Assembly: GCA_009741485.1 (NCBI GenBank) | Contig: CM019216.1 | Coordinates: 28,661,741-28,725,740 of the forward strand | Length of the DNA stretch: 64,000 nucleotides | From: Malurus cyaneus samueli | Taxonomy: Eukaryota; Chordata; Aves; Passeriformes; Maluridae | Direction: 5' to 3' | Shown here: in pieces, positions 48,191-62,399 of the stretch | Layout of the letters: every line of letters starts with the position of its first letter | Position numbering within the stretch: position 1 is the first letter of the stretch | Translations under genes and position numbers: made by a program | The notes under the pieces: model-generated | Database searches by the model: none | What the model saw: only the letters and a program-made list of their open reading frames with translations | Told to the model about the DNA's origin: nothing

Positions 48191-50580
48191 GCTTATCTTG
48201 GAACTTGCTGAAGAACGTGGTTGTCACTTAGCTTCCAGCAGGGCCTTACCAGTTCACTGGTCGACAGTTCCGACACGTAAGGTGGACAGAGATTCAGTAC
48301 AGAGCTGGAGTGGCAGCTGGATAGGGCTGGGTGCTGAAGAAGGTGCTGAGGGGACATGTGGGAGCCTCCCCATGGACCTCAGCCCTGTCTGACATGCTGG
48401 GGGTGTGGAGCCGGGGGTTTCTCGTCAGCACTGGTCCTGCCACTGCTGGGTGAGGTCCAAACCCATTGGATCAACTGGGCAGTTGATGAGTCACTTGCCA
48501 GCAAGACACATAGAATTGAATCTCTTGCTGCACACCTACCCAATCCTTGATTTAAGCAGCAGTCTCTGGTGCTGGTGTCGTTTCTGAATATCCTGTGGCT
48601 TCAAGTCACATTTTGTTACAGTTAAATCAGAGAACCATACAAGTTGAAAATACCCTTAAAATCATTGACTTCAATCAAATAAATATAGCTGTCATTTTGT
48701 AATTATGATTGTGGAAAATTTTCCAGCTTGTTTGCTCTGGGTGCGGGTTTCTTTCCTGTGCAGAGAAAGGAGTCAGAGCAAATGCCTTTCGCTGACAGAC
48801 CCTGTCATGCAGCAGGAGGACAGGCAGAGTTTACAGCTTGCTTTGGGGCACCATCCAACTGCCTGAAAGCACTTCCCTGTCACCAGCCACTGGCTTGTGC
48901 AGAAGAGGTTTGGACAGGTGATCTGTAGGTCAGTTCATGTCAGAATGGCTTGGAAAAGCTAGTATCTGTCTGCCCCTCTGTGTCTGTGACCTGTTTTCCT
49001 GTCAGCTTTTTTGACTCAAAGATGTACTTCAACCTTGTAAGTCTTGAGTTCAGCATAAGAAAGGTAGGTATGCTTTTCTGCAATTAACTCGGGCTCCAGG
49101 TATGGTGCTCATGCAATTCCAGCTCTGTGAACCCCAAGAAACCCTGAATCTGGTGCCTCTCTGTATATTCAAAGTAGCAGAACTTCTGATCAAGAAAATT
49201 TTATGCTTCCTTCACTGCATAATCTTTGTATTATGTTTGGGTTTGACACACCTCTGTAAAAACTTAGGTCTAGTTTTTATGGCCTAGGAAGAAAGCCCTA
49301 TTGACACCTTCATCCTCTCACTTTTAATCCCATTATGCAGTCTCAAAATTGCATTTCCTAGTTCTTGTCAGCAGTCATTTGACAGGGCTATATAGCTTCA
49401 ATAACATGTGTCTTTAGAGGCAAGTATCTCACACTCTGCTACAAAAGGAAATGCTTCCCTGAGCTTTTCATCTAAATTTATTTCTGTGTTTCTGGTCTCA
49501 CACATACAGCATTGAATGAAAGGGTGATTTCACTGAGCTGGGCTGCACCAGTGTGGAAGGAAGAGCAAAAGGAGGGAGTTTTGTTGTTCTTACCTTTAAC
49601 AATTTAATAATGTACAGCTGTGGTCTAACGAGGGGGAAGGGGTTAACTTCAGGGGAAATTGAAGGGTAAGTGCCATGGATGCTTTGCCTCCCAGCAGATC
49701 TGTAACAACCGCTCTTTCTGTTTCAGCGTGAAGTGGGTCTTTGGCCACTGGTGAGTTCCCTTGTTAAGACAGGGTGTCCTCTGATCACATATGTGGGTTA
49801 ATGATGTTCATATTTGCTGAAATGGAAAACCTGGCATGTGCGCAAGTTTGAGGACTGGCTGTCCCTCAGGTATTGGTTTCATGTACACACAGCTTGCCAC
49901 AATATTTTGTGCTTGTTGAACAGTTCTTGTTTGAGAAGACTTTTAACATGAAAAGAAATCATTGCTGCAAGTCGTTCTATTCATTTTGTGAAGAAAACTG
50001 AGCACAGAAAGGCTGAATAATCTGTAAGTAGCATGGGCAGCTAGGAGGGACACCCTGTGCCGTCTGGTTTCTAACCACTGGAGGTTTGTTACAAGGCCCA
50101 AGGCTCGGTTTTTACACAAAGTGAGCTTAGACCCTCGCAGGTCCTGGGGCCTCACTAAGGCCAACAGGATGGGAAGGGCAGAACTGGAGGAGCCTGCTCT
50201 CAACATGGGTGTCTGCTTGCTTTGCCTTGTCTGTACAGTCATGAATGGCGCTTTGTTGTCCTGTAATCCTTGCTGTGAGCAGGCAAACAGGGAGGGAGGA
50301 TGTGAGGTGAGATTCACCGAACCTGTTGCACACACCAATTGCCTTTGTGTTCTCTGCTTCGATGTGTATGTCTCTTTCCCCCTCCTGCAGAACACAGGCC
50401 TGGTGATCAGCACTTTTTCCTCAGATCTCTACTATCTTATCCCAGATTTTTAAGACAACTTTGTTTCCTTCCCTTCTCTAGTTTTCATTTCACATGGTAC
50501 TTGAACTGAGCACTTTCTTCATATTTTCTTCATTTCTACCTGGGAGATGAAAGCAAGAGAAAAATGGAAAGACATTTTAT
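48191..50580. other. Intergenic between MTO1 and the solo LTR
   Basis: No gene recognised. Short ORFs lack domains and conserved splice signals. Intermediate GC content. Confidence 0.5.
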
Positions 50581-50585
50581 GCTAG

Positions 50586-51194
50586 TGTCGTGGTTTGAAT
50601 GAATTTAATGGGAGCAAAACACTCCCAAGTTCCAGCAAACCTCTCTCTTTTCCCCACCCGGGTCCTGGAGACGAACTTTTCCACAGAGAGGAAAGTGAAA
50701 AGAAAAGGGAAAAAAAACTATTTATTTAAAATTATAAAACAAAAAAAAAAAAAAAAACAAACCTGTGGAACCAGCTGTTGATCCCAAAGCCTTTCTCTTC
50801 CCTTCTGGGAGTAGCCACCCCTCCGGGGCCTCCAGAGGGGTGCTCAGAGTCTCTCCGGTGGTTCACTGAAGGATCTTTCTCGCCTGTCGCACCACGGGAA
50901 TCCTCCAATTCTCAGACGACGAAGAAAAAAAAAAATCGAGGAAAAACAAGTCCAAAGAAAGGAAGGAAAAAAAGGAGCAGTCCCAGAGAGCAGACAGCTT
51001 CTTTTCCGCCACTGATCCCGAGAGAAAAAAAACAAACGTGTGTCTTGTCCCTTTCCCTCCCATTGTCCTTGAAGGGAGGAACATCACCAAACAAACCAGA
51101 GCAGTCTCGATAATGTATAGTTACAGAAGGGTTGCTTAACTTTCCTCTAACATAAGCAGATGACAGGAATACAATACTCAGCTAACCTAGGACA
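50586..51194 (-). mobile_element. Solo LTR of an endogenous retrovirus, with perfect 5-bp target duplication
   Basis: A 609-bp element running TGTCGTGGTTT ... CCTAGGACA on the plus strand, with TGTC/GACA inverted ends. It is flanked by GCTAG at 50581-50585 and again at 51195-51199. A polyadenylation hexamer on the minus strand (TTTATT at 50721-50726) and a long purine-rich A tract support minus orientation. No internal retroviral genes are present. The shared TGTCRTGGTTT end suggests the same superfamily as the 15.9 kb LTR, though the interiors differ. Confidence 0.85.
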
Positions 51195-51199
51195 GCTAG

Positions 51200-54100
51200 G
51201 AACTGCCACCACTGCAACCTTTGATGGTCTCAGTGCTGCTGGGATGCTTGCAGTGGTGCAGCAATGGCTGAGCTATGAGGATTGTCTTTGTTCCCTGCTT
51301 GGCTGGCCCTTGGCAAAGTGCAGTGTCCCTCCTCTGTGAACTGTCCTTGCACATTGTTAAGGACCAGTCTTCACATGGAGTGATTTTAGATGCTCAGGGG
51401 TTACCAGCTTTGAAGACTGCACTTCCCAGATTGTGTTTCTTGTCTCAGAATATCTTTTGGTGGATACAGGGAGAAATTTACCATCCCCTTGGAGATGCTG
51501 TTTCCACTGAGGAGATGCTTTCAATTCTTCCCATCAAACCATGGCCAGTGTTTCCATCTTTTGCCATAACTTCATGGGGCTACTGAGAAATAAAATGTGT
51601 CTTTCCTCTCCTGTGAATAAAACTAGAGGTGTCTAGGCATTTGGATGGGAAATGGGAGGCCTGCTCTGCAATTACTGTTACATAAAGGGTGGAGAAAAAA
51701 GGATTGAGTCTTGATCTGTTATTTTAATGACAGTGATGCTTTAGGTGAACAAAACTGTGTTTTTGTCTCCTCTCTAAATTCCTGTGCAGGTTTAACCCTT
51801 CACGTGTAGTTGTGAGGGTGGAGACAGATGTGGATCCCCATCAGGGGATCTCTGACTCTGTACTCACCATCGTGTGCTCACCACGCTGCCGCCTGGCCCT
51901 TGAGCTCTGTGCCAGGGGGTGCAGCGGATGAAGCTGGAGGCTGCCCCTCTTTGCAGACCTGACTGGATATTCTGATGGCCTTGAAGTCTCCTTGGGGTGC
52001 TCAGCTGCGAGCAGGCATGGCTGTGCCCCTAGAGCAGGGGTGCCTCGCTGGTGCTGCAGGAGCGGGTCACAGGGCCACTCGCGGGGCTGCACTGGGCAGG
52101 AGATGGCTGGGCAGGGCGCGGGCTGTGCTGGGGACGGAGGCAAAGGAGGGAAGGTGACAGTGGAGGCGGAAGGTGACAATGTTGGTTTGCAGCTCCCAGC
52201 ACAGGCCCCGGGGCTCACATTCTCAGGCACCCTGGGCACTGATAAGCACCCGTTGCTCTCGTTCCAAGGCACTGATGTGGGAGAGCAGGCACGGAGCCAG
52301 GGGGAAATGAGCTCACTGTGCCTCACAAGACAGGCCAGGTGACAACAGCCACACGAACGCTTCCTCCCTTGCAGTGCACTGTGCTCTACCCTGGAAATTG
52401 CCGTGCATGGCCAGCTGGTGGCCTGTGTCACACGCGTACGGCATTTTTGGCGTCCCAAGTGGAAAGGCTGCAGTGGCAGTGCTGAGCTGGCACTTGGGAG
52501 GTTTTGTCCTTGTCCCACTGCACCTCGGGAGACTTTGGCCATGTGGCGGGTGACAGGGCTGGCTCGGTGGCGTTGCCCCGGGGCCGGCGGGCGGACAGCG
52601 GCGGGAGCGGGCAGCCGGGCGGTCACCGGCGGTGATCTCAGCTCTCAGCTGTGCCACGGCTGGAGAATTTCGGGGAATGCGTGCCCAGGAATGAGTCGCA
52701 GGAATTACCCTCACAAGGAAGTGACTGCAGCAGAGCAGAGGCCCCATTCAGGGCTGTTTTCCGTTTCCCGGTCCCTGGGCACATATATACATCACGTTCT
52801 TCTCCGAAGAATTAGGATACTGTCATCCATAAAAATGCTTTAGCAGCAGGCTAGGTGATATTGGTTCTTAGTAATGACAGCCAAGCAAACTTATAATTGC
52901 ATTTGAATTAATCTATTCCTTCTTTTTTTCCTCTAGGAAAGGCTGTTGAAGGACTTGCTCTAAATAGTGACAGCTCAACACCAACAATCCTACATCTCTC
53001 TCTCCAAAATACTAATGTCCTGTTAAGCAGAGCCACAACCTAGCTTATAAACGAAATATTTATGAAATATTTAATTAATAATAAAATATATAAAAATAGA
53101 AAAATAATTAATACACATAAATAATTACTAATTATCAATAACTAAATATTCATTTGGGGGCATTTCACTTTGTTTGCAAAGGAATTAGCTTAGAATCCAG
53201 CTTCAGAAAAGGAACTGCAGACTTTTAAGAAGTCTGGCAACTGCAATTATTAAAAAAATTATAAGTAGGCACCATATAAGTTTATGCAGATGTATATATA
53301 TATAGATGTATGTATATAGTTTATGTAGATGTTATATATATGATATAGATGTGCATGCATCTGCGTATTACACATACATAAAATAAGAAAAGGGCATTTT
53401 GCATAAGATGTGCCCATGTGGCTGCAGATAAGTGGAACCTGAAACTTTCTTGTAAATTACAGCCCTACCTGCAATCAAACCCATCCAGGAGGGGATGTTT
53501 GTCTTGCCTTTTCATCTCTGTTTGGAGTCAGCAACTTCCCCAGCTTGCCAGCTATGCTGAGCTGTACAGAATAGGGACCTGGGGTGGAAAAATGCTGTGG
53601 CTCTTGCTTTTGTATTAAATAATCCAGATTTTACTGGCCTGAAAGGGAAAATGTGACTGTGACTGCTGCTGGCAGGGCCCTGAGTTGGCTCAGAGCTGGC
53701 CCTGCTTTATTCCAGGGACTATGTAATGCAAAAAAATTAGCGTATTAACCCACAGAGTAGTGTTTGTGCTGGGCCTGAGCTAGCAGAGGCTCTTGCAGGA
53801 GGATGCCCAGGGTCCTGGATTGCTTCACTGAGAAGATCCAGGAGAAAGCCTTAACAAGTACCTCAGCACACTGAGGGCAAACCTGTTCCACTGCATCCTT
53901 AAAATCCCACACTTGGCCCATGGGCATGATTCACCAATGAAAATTTAGGTACTTCCCAGTTTGTTTTGTTTTGTTTTTTTAAAGGAAGAAATAAGCACAA
54001 CCTGCACAAATTCAGAACTGTCAAGCATGGGTGCAGCATCTTGGCTGACACTCCATGTGCTGCTGTCCCACTGTCCCCCCACCCGCAGCCTGGGGACCCT

Positions 54101-55560
54101 TCATCACTGATTTATCTCCTCCTTTCCTCGGTATGTCACTCAGAATCTTTCAAGGAAAGTATGGGTTTGACTGTCACCTTATCAGTGCAGAGAAGCTGGC
54201 AGATTCCAATTATGTTGAGTAAATATTTGAAACATAAAAGGATTAAAGAATTATTGATCCGCAGCCAGGGAAAGTAACCTGATTTTTTTTTTTAAAGCAG
54301 GCAATTAGGTAATGGATTAATAATGCAGAAATAATCTAAGGGACTAAAGAGGACTCAGAAAAGGCTAGAAAACCACATCTTCTGTACCTTGGAAATTTTG
54401 CTATCTACCAGATGTTTCTTCAACTCTTTTGCACCCCAGCTGCCCTCTTCTTCCTCTTAAAGTGAAGGGGTTTCAGGCCTCTCCTCGGTAAGCAGGAAGA
54501 GCATTGCAAGAGAAAGGATAATTTGGCCCACTATTACTTTCCATGGTCAGTTGATTCCTGTTTAGCTTATAGTTTAGGTATTGTTTAAGACTTGCAATTT
54601 CAGAAAACTAAATTCCTGTTTGGTGCAGTCAAATGACATAAAAAAAAATGAGTTATTGAAAATAATAGACTCAAAAGTGTTAATACTGTCAGGAATTTAC
54701 AACTTGCAGTGGAATGTGAGAAGTTCTTATAGAAAAGAGCTTTGGGTGAAGCAGATGCTTTGAGCAGGACCTCAGAGGTGCTCAGGCAGCAGCTTATCAG
54801 CCAGGCTCCGTCTGGGCACTACATAAACACAGAACTAGGATAAATAAAAACCAGGTGGGTTGTGTTAATCACCCAGACTGAATTTGCACGGTTCCTTTAC
54901 AGATAATAATTTAGCACCAATGAGAAGAATATCCCTGTACAGTACAAAGTTTGTTTTACATGGCTTATCTTGACCAAATCTAAAATTTAAAATGCATGTT
55001 TACAGGAATCATTTTTCAGAATTTGTCAATACCTTTCAAAATATATTGAGACAGCTAGAGTCAGAATGTGAGTTAGTCTTTCACCTGCAATTTCAGTAAA
55101 GTAAGTTATTCCAGTTATTAGCCTTGCACAAGCTGATCTAATGAAAACGCCTCTGGGCATGTCCATTTTATTACAGCCTGAACTATCCACCCAAGGAACC
55201 AAAACTGAGCAAGAAGTTTCTTGGTGACAGCAGCTGTTCATTTCACTGCTTCATTTCCCTATGAAGACCAACCAGCCTTTGTCCTATCTGTCCCCAGGCA
55301 CCTCACCAGATACAGTTCTGGAGTACTTCTGGGAATTGAAAGCCCTTTGGACTCCCAAAGCACACCTCAACAATGAAAAGGAAATGCAAAAATCCAGTGC
55401 TCCAGCCAGTTTTCTGCCTTCAGCACTGGTTCCAGCACCATGGCACTGTGCTGTCACACCTTTATATGAACACCACCAGCATTGCAAGACAGGGAGAAAA
55501 GAGTTAAGGACAGCTGTAAAAGTTGCTTAAAGAAATAAGCAGGCAGAAGACAAATACAGT
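51200..55560. other. Intergenic, no gene recognised
   Basis: Contains a GC-rich patch at about 52540-52650, AT-only tracts at about 53043-53150 and a TA/TG-rich microsatellite at about 53281-53400. An open minus frame spans 51841-52626; its first ATG is at about 52542. It is Pro/Ser/Cys-rich, without a recognisable domain, and I do not call it a gene. Confidence 0.5.
53043..53400. repeat. AT-rich low-complexity and TA/GTAT microsatellite region
   Basis: An AATAATTA-type tract (53043-53150) is followed, after 130 bp, by alternating TATATA/GATGTATG sequence (53285-53380). Simple-sequence DNA. Confidence 0.75.
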
Positions 55561-57780
55561 TCTCAACTAAGAACATTTATTAAAAGTTTGATCAAAGTAG
55601 TTTTATTCCCAAGTTTTGTTTACAAAAATTCTAACAATTTCCCCAGGTAGTCAAAGATTAATAAAAGAACTGAGATGGCATTACATTAGCGTGTAGAAAG
55701 CAAATCTGGTCTATAAAAGTTAGAACTAAAAAAAAAAAAAGTAAACCAAATGTGTAAAATTTAGGCTTTAAATACATGAAAGCAATTGCTAGTATTGCAG
55801 GCAGAGCAATCCCAAGTGTTTTGCTGCACACATGAAGTTGTTAGATGCAATACTGCTCGAGGGGTTTTTCCCTGCTAGAGGCCAGACCAGTCCCTCTGCC
55901 AAATTAACACAGCTGACTCTTGCTCTTCAGCTGGGCCATTTGAATGTGGCCCATCCTCCCAGCAGCTTTGGCAGCTGATCTACCCCTGCACAGCCGAGCT
56001 GGGGCCTCTTGCAATAGCAGCACTGCACCGCCCACCGTCCCTGCTCAGCGGCAGGGCAACTCTTAGCACCTAACGCAGCATCACAGATCATTTTTCCCCA
56101 AGGATTTCAAACAGTTGCTTACTGCAAGCCCATTTCCAAACTGCCATGGAGCAAGTACACCCAGCTGAAGACAGTCCAGTGCAACGTGCACCGAGGTACT
56201 CCAGACTGGGTGTTGCATATCCAGGCTCTGGCCGGCCAAACCAAACATCCTGCACCTACAAAGGAATGTGAAGGAAATCTAACAAGCACAGAGCCGGGCT
56301 GAACACAGCTTGTGCCAAAGCTGCTTTGCTTTTCATCCAAATTAGAACTTTGCTGAGCCAGTCTGACCAAGGCCTCTTGGAAAAATTTAGTGGTTTAACT
56401 GAAAAACATGCAAAGATTTGGCAAGATAATTTCAAGCTTTATTATGGCAACAGAAGGTCTGCCTCCATTTTGAAGTTATGTACTTCCTGTTGCCTTGGGG
56501 ACATTAACAAACCACCAGAAGCAGAATTTAAGCAGCAAACATTTCTTCACTGAATTCCATAGCCTGCTATGAAGACCCCTCGCCCTTGCTTCCACTGTAA
56601 TTGGTACAATCTGTAACTCCCAAAACTGTGTGTAATGTTCCAACGTTTCACTGCAGTTAAGACACAGAAGGTGAGCAGAAAAGAAGAAAAACCAAAAAGC
56701 ATGAAAGTAAGTAACAGCAGTTCAGATCTATCCAAGCAGTACAGATATGAGTTCCTGCAGAGCAGGCACACAGCTGGAGAAGGAAAGGAAAACAAATGAG
56801 AGAATACAGCCATTACAGGCAGAACAAACATACTGGTGCCATAGAACAACAGTCCCTCAAATATACTGAAATCTTTTTGACCTTCCATGAGGATGCTGTG
56901 GGGAAATCATGCAAAAGGTTAGTAAAACAGCTGCGTCATTATGCAAGGCAGCTCTGATTATCCATTAACTGCTTGCCCCCATTTACCAATTTGAAGCAAG
57001 GATTCTACGCTGGAATTCTCAATTATTACAGCTGGTATTCTTACAGCCCAGAATAGTTTACTTGGGATTATTTATCTAGTGTTTAATAATAATTGTTTCA
57101 ACTAGGTACCCAGGTGTCCATTCACTGACATCCAAATCTTCAACCTGTTGTTAAAACGACAGGTACCCAGTCCTCCTGTGCCTTTTGATGCAGGCTACAG
57201 TGGTGGAGCACTTCAGAGATTGCATCCAAGTGTAATTCTAAACAGAAGTTTAGATTTGGCTATTTAATGTCTTTATAATACAGGTTTAAAAAAAAAATAT
57301 GTAAAAGTGTTTTAAGAGCTACACAACTGTTTATCAGTTCCCCGGAAAAAAAAAAAATCTGGTTTTGCTTTTGACTAGAAAAATCAGTGTACAAAATGTT
57401 GGAAACCCAACATTAGTCTCTGTTCAGAACTTTTAAAGGTTAAACATGTTCACACTGTTTCTTCTTCTAAATGTAGTTTTCTTGGTTTACTCGATGCATC
57501 ACAAGAATGCACCAAAATACTGTAACTTTAGTTACCTAGTATTTGTACAATCCAATCTAAAAGTTTTTTAAGCAAGCACCAGAAAAGTTATTTAAGGCTT
57601 AGATCAGTTAAAAAGTAAACCTACAGCTGAATTTTGCTCTACTTTTCAGAAACAATTTGGAGTATTTGCTTCGTAACTTCTGAACAATTTAAGTATTAAA
57701 AATCCTTTCTTATCCCACCAGGACAAGGTAAGAGCTTTCGCAATAAACTTAACATTAACCCAAAGAACACAGAGACATAG
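55561..57780 (-). other. Region downstream of EEF1A1; possible extended 3'UTR or non-coding transcript
   Basis: No coding gene recognised. Two minus-strand AATAAA hexamers lie at its far end (TTTATT at 55576-55581 and 55602-55607). A longer EEF1A1 transcript or an independent non-coding RNA could end there. This is only an inference from signal placement. Confidence 0.3.
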
Positions 57781-57794
57781 CATTGAACTTCTGT

Positions 57795-57800
57795 TTTAAT
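57795..57800 (-). terminator. ATTAAA polyadenylation signal of EEF1A1
   Basis: The minus strand reads GAGACCATTAAAACAG, 256 bp after the EEF1A1 stop. The position and the surrounding phrases (TTTGAGACC..., TCACAGAATTT) agree with what I recall of the mammalian EEF1A1 3' end, which also uses an ATTAAA variant. Confidence 0.7.
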
Positions 57801-58055
57801 GGTCTCAAATTCTGTGACAGATTTTTGGTCAAGTTTCCATTTTAAAAAATTTATCGATTTTAAAGACTAATAACTTAAACTGCCACGGAACAAATGGTCC
57901 ACAAACATTCCTTTCCTTCTGAAGCTTTTACGATGCATTGTAATCATTAACCAGTCTTTTGCTATTAAACTTAAATGGCCAATTGAGACAAACAGTTCTG
58001 AGACCGTTCTTCCACCACTGATTAAGACTGAGGTGGCAGCTGGTGTACAGAATTT

Positions 58056-61264
<3,209 letters not shown>

Positions 61265-61972
61265 CTGTAAATTCCCCAGAAAAAAGCTGGTTACGCCTCG
61301 GGCCGGGCTGAGGGGCAGCAATGGCGGCGCCACATGCGGGGTGGGCGCGGCCGGTGGGAGCCCGCCCGGCGGGGAGGGAGGAGCGAGGCGGGCAGGCCGG
61401 GGCCCCTCGGAGCGCCCCTCGCGTCGCCTCCCGGGCTCGAGTTACCCGCGGCGGGGCTGGAGAGCGGGCGGCGGCGAGCGGGCCGGCGGGCAGCGCGAGG
61501 GGGCGCCCCTCCTTTGTGTGACTCACCCGCCCGGGCCGCGCGTCCTCCATTTTGTGGCGCTGGCGCGGCAAGCAGGAGCGGCATTTTTGCTCTCGTGCCC
61601 AGCACCCCCCTCCCCGCGACGGCCGCCGCCCGACGGTCCCGCACGGCCCCGCGCATTTTCGCGCCTCCGCCCGCGGGACACGGAGAGGCGGTCGGCCGCC
61701 TTCCCACGCCCGCCAGACACGCCGCTCCCCCGACCTCAGCCCGGACCACGGACCAGGGGGGTTTGCACATGGTAATCGAGGAGGACGATGCGCCGCCATC
61801 TCGCCGGCCCACGTCTCCCTGCCTGCCCGTCCGCCCCGATTTCCGCTAGTGCCTCCAGCCTCTCCTTCCCCCCATCCCTCGGCACCCACCACGCCCCAGC
61901 TCGGCGCTCGCCGGGCCTCCGGGGAGAGCGGACCCCGGCCCGGTCCGACGGACGCGCCTCACCTGCCCGGCG

Positions 61973-61997
61973 ACGGCGGCAAACCCGGAGCCAAAAG
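61973..61997 (-). other. EEF1A1 non-coding first exon with 5'TOP start
   Basis: The minus strand reads CTTTTGGCTCCGGGTTTGCC and so on, ending CGGGCAG before the donor GTGAGG at 61972. The pyrimidine-rich start at about 61997 is a terminal oligopyrimidine motif, which places translation of the mRNA under mTOR-LARP1 control in vertebrates. GGGTTTGCCGCC is shared with the mammalian first exon as I recall it. The intron to exon 2 is 708 bp. Confidence 0.75.
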
Positions 61998-62110
61998 ACG
62001 TCAACGTGAGCGCCGCCCCTTAACCCTGAGAGGGGCGGGCCTCGGCGACACGTCACCGCTCCGGCGCCCCGCGGCCCACCGGGACGGCGCGCCCCCGCCC
62101 CGTCAGGGCT
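61998..62110 (-). promoter_or_regulatory. EEF1A1 core promoter
   Basis: About 25 bp upstream of the TOP start is a weak TATA-like element (minus strand GGTTAAGG, plus 62019-62025). Further up are GC boxes (CCGCCCC and its complement) and an ATF/CREB-like TGACGTG (plus CACGTCA, 62049-62055). The start itself overlaps a GACGTC palindrome (61998-62003). Confidence 0.6.
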
Positions 62111-62399
62111 CTGCGGGACCGGCCGGTGCGGCCGCGGGAGCGGGCCCGGCCTGCCATGTGCTGGGGGGCTGCGCCGGGCAGGGAGCGGTGTCCCTCCGCG
62201 CGGGGATAGAGAGCGAGCGGCGGGAGCGGCCGCGTCGTCCGGGAGGGAGCGGGGCAGCACCGACCAGCGCCGGCCCCTCTGCAGGGCCCAGCGGCTCGTC
62301 GGGCCTGGGCGCCGGGCAGCGTCAGGCCTGGCGTCATGGCCCCGTTGGGGGATGAGGCATCTGGCGGAAGTCCCCGGGGAACAGCCCCCGGCAAATCAA

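Larger units (their letters stand above)
61290..62340. promoter_or_regulatory. CpG island covering EEF1A1 promoter, exon 1 and intron 1
   Basis: A 1-kb GC- and CpG-dense block between the AT-rich downstream introns and the AT-rich sequence after 62.4 kb. Long ORFs on both strands within it are composition artefacts; none has a recognised domain. Confidence 0.75.

Noticed and set aside
51841..52626. A 261-codon minus-strand open frame
   Set aside because: It begins with GTG, has no recognisable domain and no splice context, and has the composition of GC-rich non-coding DNA. Kept only as part of a low-interest finding.
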